The notes under the pieces were generated by a model that saw only the letters and a list, made by a program, of their open reading frames with translations, searched no databases and was not told the origin of the DNA. Below are positions 6,601 through 11,986 of a DNA stretch of 11,986 nucleotides, piece by piece. Every line of letters starts with the position of its first letter. The first letter of the stretch is position 1. The stretch is from JBOGUF01 sp050696075 (GTDB taxonomy: Bacteria; Chloroflexota; Chloroflexia; Thermomicrobiales; UBA6265). Where the stretch lies: contig JBOGUF010000051.1 in assembly GCA_050696075.1 (NCBI GenBank), positions 1-11,986 on the forward strand. The letters run 5' to 3'. Both the position numbers and the translations under genes were made by a program.

Positions 6601-8933
6601 AGGTGCCAGATGAGCTGCGCAAGGAGCGCGAGGATCGGTTCCGGGACGGCGACTTGGAGGTGCTCTACTGCTCGCCGACGATGGAGCTGGGCGTCGACAT
6701 CGCCGACCTCAACGCTGTGCATCTGCGCAACGTGCCGCCGACGCCGGCCAACTACGCCCAGCGGAGCGGGCGGGCCGGACGGTCGGGCCAGCCGGCGCTG
6801 GTGCTGACCTACTGCACCTCGATGAGTCCGCACGACCAATACTTCTTCCGGCGGCGCCGGGACATGGTCGGCGGGTCGGTCAACCCGCCGCGGATCGACC
6901 TTGCCAACGAGGAGTTGATCGCCTCGCATATGCGGGCGGTCTGGCTGCGCGAAACGGGCCAGAACCTGGGGCGGACGCTGAAGACGGTTCTCGACCTCGG
7001 CAAGATCGATGAGGGGTTGCCGCTCCTCGATGAGGTCAGCCATGGGTTGCAGAACCCGCACGCTCGCGACCGAGCGCTCGCGCGTGGCCGCCGCCTGCTT
7101 GATCACCTGGCCGACGACCTCGCCGGGCAGACCTGGTTCAAGCCTGGCTGGGTCGAGCAGTTGCTCGACTCCGCGCCCAGGCAACTCGACGAGGCGTGCG
7201 AGCGCTGGCGGCAGCTCTACCTCTCCGCCGTGCGCCAGCAGCAGGAACAGCACCGGATCATGGAGGACCACAGCGTCAGCCCGGAGCGGCACAAGGTTGC
7301 CCAGCGGTTGCGGTACGAGGCCGAGGCTCAACTGACGCTCCTGCGCGACGAGGGGGCGTTCACGAGCGACTTTTACAGCTACCGCTACGTCGCCAGCGAG
7401 GGGTTTCTGCCCGGCTACAACTTCCCCCGCCTGCCGCTGACCGCGTACTTGCCGGCGAGCCGCGGCCCGAAGCGGCGGCTCGACCGGGACGAATACGTCT
7501 CGCGGGGCCGCTTCATCGCCATCTCGGAGTTTGGGCCGCGCAACCACATCTACTACGAAGGAAGCCGCTACCAGATCGAGAAGGTGATCCTGCCGCCGCG
7601 CGATGCGGAGACCGACGCGATCACGCTTACCGCCAAGTTCTGCACGAGGTGCGGCTACGGCCATCTGCCGCCCGACCACCTGGCCGAGCGGTGCCGGCAG
7701 TGCGAAAAACTGCTGGACGCGGGCGCGCGCTACTTCCCGAACCTCTTCCGCATGCAAAACGTGACGACGAGACGGATCGACCGCATCACTTCGGACGAGG
7801 AGGAGCGACTGCGGCTCGGCTACGAATTGATGGTGGCCTACCGGTTTGCGGAGCGGGAGGGCGGACTCGATTTCCGCCGCGCCGCGTTGGTTGACGGCGC
7901 TGAGACGATCGCCGAGGTGACCTACGCGCCGACCGCGACGATCTGGCGGCTCAACCTTGGCTGGAAACGGCGCAAGGACAAGGAAATAGCGGGGTTCCTG
8001 ATCGACCCGATCAGCGGCGAGTGGGCGCGCGGAGAGCACGAACGCTCGGCCGGCGAGGACGAGATCGCGCCGGTGACTGGCGCCGCCGCGACGCCACGGG
8101 CCAGCCTCCGCGTCGTGCCCTTCGTCGAGGATCGCCGCAACGCTCTGCTGCTGACATGGTGCAGCGGCTTGTCGGAACCGGCCAGCGTCACGCTGCTGAC
8201 CGCGCTGAAACGCGGGATCGAGGCGCACTATCAGCTCGAACAGAGCGAATTGGGCGTCGAGTTGCTGCCCGAGAGCGATGATCGGGTGCGGATGCTCTTC
8301 TACGAAGCGGCGGAGGGGGGCGCGGGCGTGCTGTCGCGGCTCGTCGAGGAGGCGGAGAGCTTCGAGATGGTGGCGCGGGCCGCGCTGGCGGTCTGCCACA
8401 TCGACCCGGAGACCGGGGCCGACCGTGGGGCCGAAGAGCGTGAGGAACCGTGCGAGGCGGCCTGCTACGACTGCCTGCTCAGCTACACCAACCAGCCGTG
8501 GCATTCCGTCCTTGACCGGTCGCTGCTGCCCGAAATGCTGGCGCCCTTGCGCGTCGCGCGGCTGGAGGCGGGCGCCGGCCGTCGTCCGCGCGCGGAGCAG
8601 CGCGAGCATCTACTGGCCGCCTGCGAGTCGGAGCTAGAGCGCGACTTCGTGCGCTTCCTGGATGAAGAGGGGTACCGGCTGCCGGATCGCGCGCAGCACC
8701 GGCTGTCCGACTTCGGCACGCGGCCCGACTTCTACGTCGAGAAAGACCTTGCCTGCATCTACGTCGACGGTCCGTACCACGAGTTCCCGGCACGGCGGGC
8801 GCGCGACGCCGAGGTCACGAGCAGCCTGGAGGACGGCGGCTACGTGGTCGTGCGGTTGACCAGCCGCGACCGCTGGCGCGATGAGATCGCGCGGTGGCCG
8901 TGGATCTTCGGCGACGGGAAGGGTGGGCGCTAG
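3684..8933 (+). CDS. DEAD/DEAH helicase with DUF1998 region and C-terminal Vsr/DUF559-like nuclease (DrmA/DrmB- and DruE-like)
   Basis: This 1749-residue protein is a probable double-strand DNA translocase-nuclease of anti-phage type. A Q-like motif (HRHQ, to residue 98), Walker A TTGTGSGKS (114-122, K121), DEMH (236-239) and SAT (271-273) make the first RecA lobe. The second lobe begins with LLSFTDNRQDA (from 628) and ends with SPTMELGVDI (from 997) and QRSGRAGR (1026-1033), interrupted by about 300 extra residues. Cysteine pairs occur at C463/C466, C574/C577 and C1320/C1323/C1337/C1340. C1571 with CEAACYDC (1590-1597) and LLSYTNQ is the DUF1998/MrfA-type zinc cluster. The C-terminus (1650-1749) has an early Glu, RPDF (1680-1683) and YVDGPYHE, a Vsr/DUF559-type nuclease core. 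I chose ATG 3684 (MDVFALRN) with GAGAAG upstream; the open frame back to 3528 is low-complexity and unlike the family. It is stop-to-start with an SNF2 helicase gene. Confidence 0.88.
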   Translation: MDVFALRNQVVDDYAVYVRSFLRIADPEIMGFVERRLDDGRLWPDPLIQLNPSFAPGGTIDELVGQGVLHPECGRIFRRGKSETGARTGEQLLLHRHQRDAIDVAQSGASYVLTTGTGSGKSLAYFVPIVDHVLRQGSRRGIKAIVVYPMNALVNSQERELRNYLRHGYGPGHEPVTFASYTGQTEEDERLATAANAPDILLTNYVMLELLMTRTDPVDRRIVEQAEGMVEFLVLDEMHTYRGRQGADVAMLVRRVRERLGSPTMRRVGTSATVAGKGSREERQAEVAKVATKLFGVPVEPEHVIPETLRAAIERPAPSPEELRAAVLNETPYSESPDHARFVADPLAAWVEQNLGLRQDEQGRLERQEPLTLRQGAERLHAETEVPLERCEGRLKEVLLAGYRTTDPATARRVFAFRLHQFISRGDTVYSTLETGSERHFSMEGQIYVAGDRDRRFYPLAFCRECGQDYFVVDWDQQDGQLEPRRLSDTASDEERERQAGFLWFDTSGEYCLEPDHLPDGWFDTRKDGTPSLPKRNRARAPRPVAVGLDGAITPIEGDGPAATWFVRAPLAFCPACGHVWASTGRSDFPKLAELATEGRSTATTILSLAVVRALRDAASLPEGARKLLSFTDNRQDAALQAGHFNDFVQTSMVRGAVLAAVRAGGPDGLQHDTIAEQVMRQLNLPFAEYASNPEVVPAMRIATDRALREVLGYRVFHDLRRGWRVNAPNLEQTGLLRIDYLGLGDYCAMEEYWQGAHPVLAAAAPPTRQAVCQTVLDWFRRELAIKTTYLDPMHQDRIQQNSNSTLTGAWALDLDEQLDPATYGVIAPSRRRPFETYVTLTPMSRIGQYLAKPKTWNGAFDQRLPKDDRHELATALVQILVRGGYLEAVGTDRHGADHFQLKPETLGWLPGDGIAPDDPTRGERTAEAERQVNAFFQDFYTAVANGLGRRDTDDSSRALNLTGYEAREHTAQVPDELRKEREDRFRDGDLEVLYCSPTMELGVDIADLNAVHLRNVPPTPANYAQRSGRAGRSGQPALVLTYCTSMSPHDQYFFRRRRDMVGGSVNPPRIDLANEELIASHMRAVWLRETGQNLGRTLKTVLDLGKIDEGLPLLDEVSHGLQNPHARDRALARGRRLLDHLADDLAGQTWFKPGWVEQLLDSAPRQLDEACERWRQLYLSAVRQQQEQHRIMEDHSVSPERHKVAQRLRYEAEAQLTLLRDEGAFTSDFYSYRYVASEGFLPGYNFPRLPLTAYLPASRGPKRRLDRDEYVSRGRFIAISEFGPRNHIYYEGSRYQIEKVILPPRDAETDAITLTAKFCTRCGYGHLPPDHLAERCRQCEKLLDAGARYFPNLFRMQNVTTRRIDRITSDEEERLRLGYELMVAYRFAEREGGLDFRRAALVDGAETIAEVTYAPTATIWRLNLGWKRRKDKEIAGFLIDPISGEWARGEHERSAGEDEIAPVTGAAATPRASLRVVPFVEDRRNALLLTWCSGLSEPASVTLLTALKRGIEAHYQLEQSELGVELLPESDDRVRMLFYEAAEGGAGVLSRLVEEAESFEMVARAALAVCHIDPETGADRGAEEREEPCEAACYDCLLSYTNQPWHSVLDRSLLPEMLAPLRVARLEAGAGRRPRAEQREHLLAACESELERDFVRFLDEEGYRLPDRAQHRLSDFGTRPDFYVEKDLACIYVDGPYHEFPARRARDAEVTSSLEDGGYVVVRLTSRDRWRDEIARWPWIFGDGKGGR

Positions 8934-11807
8934 GTGGCGACGCGGTTCGATCAGGCCAGCTACGAGATCGGTTCGCTCGTCCGCGCCCGCGACCGGGAGT
9001 GGGTGGTGCTGCCGTCGGACGACGCGGCGGTGGTGATGCTGCGGCCGCTCGGGGGGACCGACGCCGATGCATGCGGCATCATCCGCGCGGCCGAGCCGAT
9101 CGAGCCGGCGACGTTTGCGCCGCCCGATCCGGCGATGCTCGGCGACTCGACGAGCGCCCGGCTGCTGCGCGACGCGGTGCGGCTCGCCTTTCGGGCCGGC
9201 GCCGGGCCGTTCCGCTCGTTCGGGCGAATCGCGGTCGAGCCGCGACCGTATCAGCTGATACCGCTGATGATGGCGCTGCGGTTGGATCCGGTGCGGCTGT
9301 TGATCGCCGACGACGTCGGGATCGGCAAGACGATCGAGGCGGCGCTGATCGCGCGGGAGCTGCTCGACCGGGGCGAGATCAACCGGCTGGCGGTGATCTG
9401 CCCGCCGCACCTCTGCGACCAATGGCAGGCCGAGCTGGCGAGCAAGTTCCACATCGAGGCCGTCGTCGTGCGGCCCGGCACGGTGACCCGCCTCGAACGG
9501 CCACTATCGCTCGACCAATCGGTCTTCGACGCCTACCCCTTCGTTGTCGTCTCGGTCGACTACATCAAGGCCGACCGGCGGCGCGCCGACTTCGTGCGGG
9601 CCTGCCCGGAGTTCGTGATCGTCGACGAGGCGCACACCTGCGCCGCCGCGGCGACCGCCAGCGGCGCCCAACACCAACGGCACCAGTTGGTGCGCGATCT
9701 GGCGCGGGACGAGACGCGGCACCTGATGCTGGCGACGGCCACCCCGCACAGCGGGGTCGAGTCCGCCTTCCGGTCGCTGTTGGAACTGCTCGACCCGGTC
9801 TTCGCCGATCTGCCGGAAGACCAGCAACTGAGCGCCGACCACCCGCTGCGGCAACGGCTCGCCAACCATCTGGTGCAACGGCGGCGAGCCGACATCCGCG
9901 CCTACCTCGACGACGAGACGACCTTTCCGGTGCGGGCGACGCGCGAAGAGACCTACCGGATGAGCGCCGAGTACGCGGCCTTCTTCGATCAGGTGCGCGA
10001 CTACGCCGTCGGGCTGATCCGCGGCGCCGAGGGGCAGACCCGCTTCCGGCAACGCGTCTGCTGGTGGGCCGCGCTGGCATTGCTGCGCTGCGTCAGCAGC
10101 AGCCCGGCGGCGGCCGAATTGACGTTGCGGACCCGGGCCGGCGGGGTCGATCTCGACGACGCGGCGACGACCGACGTCGCGTTGCTTGACGAGTTGGGCG
10201 AGCGGGCGGTGCTCGACCTCGACGCCTCGGACGCTGTCGATGGCGACGACGTCGTGCCCGGCGCGGACACCGTCGACGCGGACGACGACGCCCGCGACCG
10301 CCGCAAGCTCCACGAGCTGGCCCGCCAGGCGGCGCGGTTGACCGGCGCCAAGGACAACAAGCTGCTGCTCGCGGTCGAGACGACCCGCCGGCTCGTGGAC
10401 GACGAGTTCCGGCCCGTCGTCTACTGCCGCTACATCGCCACCGCCGAGTACGTCGCGGCGGAGCTGGCGAAGCGCCTCAAGGGGGTTGAGGTGGCGGCGG
10501 TCACGGGGCGGCTGCCGGCCGAGGAGCGGGCGGTGCGGGTCGAGGCGCTGGCCGCGTTCGAACGGCGGGTGCTGGTGGCGACCGACTGCCTCTCCGAGGG
10601 GATCAACCTGCAAGAGCACTTCGACGCCGTCGTCCACTACGACCTGTCGTGGAACCCGACGCGCCACGAGCAGCGGGAGGGGCGGGTCGACCGCTTTAGG
10701 CAGCACGCGCCGGAGGTGCGGGCGGTTCTCTTCTACGGGGAGGACAACCCGATCGACGGCGCGATCATGCGGGTGCTGCTGCGCAAGGCGGAAGCGATTC
10801 GCAAACGGCTCGGCATCACCGTGCCGGTCCCGGTCGAGATCGCGACCGTGATGGAAGCGGTTTTCGACGCGATCTTCCATGGGCGCGGCGACTCGCGGCA
10901 GCTCACGTTGGGGCTGGACGGTGGTTCGGCGCGGGCCGATGAGGCGCTGCAGGAGATCGACGTGCAGTGGGAGCGGGCCGAGGAGCGGGAGTCGCGGACG
11001 ATCTTCGCCCAGCGCGCGATCTACCCGGAACAGGTGCGCCGCGAGCTGACCGAGACGCAACGCGCCCTTGGCGACGCCCGCGACGTGGCGCGGCTGACCC
11101 GCGACGCCGCCCACCGCCTCGGCACGCCGCTGGGGAACGGGAAGCATCCGACGCTGGCGGTGCAGGGGTTCCCGGTGGTGCTGCGCTCGCGACTCGGACT
11201 CGACAAGGCGACGCGGGTCGGTTTCGAGCTGCCGCTGCCGGAGGGGGTGCTGCATCTGTCGCGGACGCACCCGACGACGGAGGCGCTTTGCGGCTACCTG
11301 CTCGACACCGCGCTTGACCCGGGCCTGATGCCGCCGGGGCAGCCTCCTCCCGCGGCCCGCTGCGGCGCGATCCGCACCGACGCGGTGGCGCGGCGGACGA
11401 CGCTGGCGCTCCTGCGGTTGAGGGTGCATCTGGACGTCACCAGACCGGATGGAACGCGGGTGCTGCTGGCGGAGGAGTGCGTGACGGCGGCCTGGCGGAG
11501 ACGCGGGGCGGAGGCGGAGTGGCTCGACCCGGCGGAGGCCGACGCGCTGCTCGATGCGGCGCCGCGCGGCCACGCCGAGGTCGGTCAGCGGCAACTCTGG
11601 GTCAGTCAGGCGCTTGACGACTATCAGAGCCAGGGCGCGGCGATCGCGGCGCTGGCCGAGCGGCGGGCCGGCGAGGTGCATGATGCCCACCGGCGGGTGC
11701 GGGCCGCGGCGGGGGTGCGGGCGCGCGAGCATCAGGTGGCGGTGCGGCCGATTCTGCCGGCCGACTTGCTCGGGATTTACGTCTTCATGCCCGCCGCGCC
11801 GGGTTGA
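8934..11807 (+). CDS. SNF2-family helicase, DrmD-like
   Basis: This 957-residue SNF2-type ATPase probably translocates on double-stranded DNA with the preceding helicase-nuclease. An N-terminal SH3-like segment (YEIGSLVRARDREWVVL) and PRPYQLIPL lead into Walker A DDVGIGKT (126-133, K132). DEAH (231-234) and TATPHSG (from 268) complete lobe 1. A linker of about 150 residues with a strongly acidic stretch (about 427-460) separates it from lobe 2, which carries VVYCRY, TDCLSEGINLQ (550-560) and QREGRVDR (580-587). Residues 660-957 have no motif I can name. Length and the RapA/HepA-like motif I resemble DrmD, the SNF2 protein of class 1 DISARM; that name is inference. GTG 8934 directly follows the TAG of the upstream gene with zero spacing and GAAGGGTGGG ahead of it, so the two are translationally coupled and probably made in fixed ratio. 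The gene is the last in its operon. Confidence 0.9.
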   Translation: MATRFDQASYEIGSLVRARDREWVVLPSDDAAVVMLRPLGGTDADACGIIRAAEPIEPATFAPPDPAMLGDSTSARLLRDAVRLAFRAGAGPFRSFGRIAVEPRPYQLIPLMMALRLDPVRLLIADDVGIGKTIEAALIARELLDRGEINRLAVICPPHLCDQWQAELASKFHIEAVVVRPGTVTRLERPLSLDQSVFDAYPFVVVSVDYIKADRRRADFVRACPEFVIVDEAHTCAAAATASGAQHQRHQLVRDLARDETRHLMLATATPHSGVESAFRSLLELLDPVFADLPEDQQLSADHPLRQRLANHLVQRRRADIRAYLDDETTFPVRATREETYRMSAEYAAFFDQVRDYAVGLIRGAEGQTRFRQRVCWWAALALLRCVSSSPAAAELTLRTRAGGVDLDDAATTDVALLDELGERAVLDLDASDAVDGDDVVPGADTVDADDDARDRRKLHELARQAARLTGAKDNKLLLAVETTRRLVDDEFRPVVYCRYIATAEYVAAELAKRLKGVEVAAVTGRLPAEERAVRVEALAAFERRVLVATDCLSEGINLQEHFDAVVHYDLSWNPTRHEQREGRVDRFRQHAPEVRAVLFYGEDNPIDGAIMRVLLRKAEAIRKRLGITVPVPVEIATVMEAVFDAIFHGRGDSRQLTLGLDGGSARADEALQEIDVQWERAEERESRTIFAQRAIYPEQVRRELTETQRALGDARDVARLTRDAAHRLGTPLGNGKHPTLAVQGFPVVLRSRLGLDKATRVGFELPLPEGVLHLSRTHPTTEALCGYLLDTALDPGLMPPGQPPPAARCGAIRTDAVARRTTLALLRLRVHLDVTRPDGTRVLLAEECVTAAWRRRGAEAEWLDPAEADALLDAAPRGHAEVGQRQLWVSQALDDYQSQGAAIAALAERRAGEVHDAHRRVRAAAGVRAREHQVAVRPILPADLLGIYVFMPAAPG

Positions 11808-11826
11808 GATGGTGGGTTGAGATGGT
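11801..11826. repeat. 13-bp perfect tandem repeat at the 3' end of the SNF2 gene
   Basis: GGGTTGAGATGGT occurs at 11801-11813 and again at 11814-11826, and a third copy starts at 11827 (GGGTTG) before diverging. The TGA stop of the SNF2 gene (11805-11807) lies inside the first copy, so the repeat begins within the coding sequence. Confidence 0.8.
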
Positions 11827-11849
11827 GGGTTGGGGCCGCGGGGTTGGGG
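11827..11849 (+). other. Canonical G-quadruplex motif downstream of the operon
   Basis: Four G-runs (11827-11829, 11832-11835, 11840-11843, 11846-11849) are separated by loops of 2, 4 and 2 bases, meeting the usual G3+N1-7 pattern. A second, looser one follows at 11886-11912 with loops of 2, 8 and 2. They lie on the coding strand just past the stop codon, so they would be present in the mRNA 3' end. Folding is predicted by pattern only. Confidence 0.5.
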
Positions 11850-11940
11850 CCAGCAGCGGGGTATTGCCACCGGGGGAGGTCCAGCGGGGTTGGGGCCAGC
11901 AGCGGGGTAGGGCCAGCGGGGGAGGTCCAGCGGGGTAGGG
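11840..11940. repeat. 46-bp imperfect tandem repeat, G-rich
   Basis: Copy 1 is 11840-11885 and copy 2 is 11886-11931, with three differences (43 of 46 identical). A third copy begins at 11932 with GGGGTAGGGCCA and runs into the palindrome. Each unit is itself built of a 14-17-base submotif of the type GGGGTTGGGGCCAGC. No open reading frame of interest and no RNA gene is seen here. Confidence 0.8.
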
Positions 11941-11941
11941 C

Positions 11942-11986
11942 CACCGGGTTGAAACCCGGTGCTGAACCTACGAAGCCCTTCCAGGG
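11942..11986. repeat. Palindromic interspersed repeat, cut by the right edge
   Basis: CACCGGGTT (11942-11950) and AACCCGGTG (11953-11961) form a perfect 9-bp inverted repeat around GA. It is followed by CTGAACCTACGAAGCCCTT, which resembles the tail of dispersed repeats I remember from Chloroflexota and some other phyla, often linked to Y1/REP-type transposases. The 2-base loop and lack of a T-tract make a normal intrinsic terminator unlikely. The element probably continues beyond the window. Confidence 0.5.

Noticed and set aside
6411..8609. Long minus-strand open frame of 732 codons opposite the large helicase
   Set aside because: It mirrors the codons of a gene with clear helicase and DUF1998 motifs, is Arg/Ala/Gly/Pro-rich and shows no domain; typical high-GC shadow.
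8894..10189. Plus-strand open frame of 431 codons overlapping the helicase junction
   Set aside because: Its Arg/Gly/Ala-rich translation is a +1 shadow of the SNF2 frame.
9504..11870. Long minus-strand open frame of 788 codons opposite the SNF2 gene
   Set aside because: It is antisense to a motif-complete SNF2 helicase, of low complexity and with no recognisable domain.
11942..11961. Rho-independent terminator
   Set aside because: The hairpin has only a 2-base loop and no T-rich tract after it, so it fits a palindromic repeat better.
11801..11986. CRISPR array
   Set aside because: The repeats are directly adjacent, degenerate and lack uniform unique spacers; no cas genes are present.

Overview
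The window is high-GC bacterial DNA in which almost every base is coding and every gene lies on the + strand. Several features point to a Chloroflexota member of the Thermomicrobia/Sphaerobacter type: a likely leaderless promoter, an Rv2578c-type radical SAM protein, GTG/TTG start use, and a terminal palindromic repeat whose 'CTACGAAGCCC' core I remember from Chloroflexota intergenic repeats. This assignment is inference only; an actinobacterium is the main alternative.

Region 1 (1-2464) is a polymorphic-toxin module. The 3' part of a large toxin gene, cut by the left edge, encodes an Ala/Gly/Gln-rich stalk, hydrophobic pre-toxin segments, about twenty consecutive 12-residue leucine-rich repeats, and a C-terminal colicin D-like tRNA-cleaving nuclease with what look like all the catalytic residues at the family spacing. 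Two bases after its stop lies a 180-aa acidic protein of no recognised family, the obvious candidate for the immunity protein.

Region 2 (2465-3466) holds an Rv2578c-family (spore-photolyase-like) radical SAM protein. Its promoter is unusually readable: TTGACC, a 17-bp spacer containing a near-consensus GAAC-N4-GTTC LexA/SOS box, then TATTCT seven bases before an ATG. It should therefore be SOS-controlled and leaderless, with the true start at 2528.

Region 3 (3467-11807) is the most interesting part. After a 217-bp spacer with a possible promoter, two very large helicase genes are joined stop-to-start with no gap. The first (1749 aa) is a DEAD/DEAH helicase with zinc-binding cysteines, a DUF1998-type cysteine cluster and a C-terminal Vsr/DUF559-like nuclease. 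The second (957 aa) is an SNF2 helicase resembling DrmD of DISARM. Together they look like a compact two-gene anti-phage or DNA-processing system, related in parts to DISARM (DrmA/DrmB/DrmD) and Druantia (DruE), but with no methyltransferase in view.

Region 4 (11808-11986) is non-coding. It carries 13-bp and 46-bp tandem repeats that are very G-rich on the + strand, including canonical G-quadruplex patterns, followed by a near-perfect palindromic repeat that runs off the right edge.
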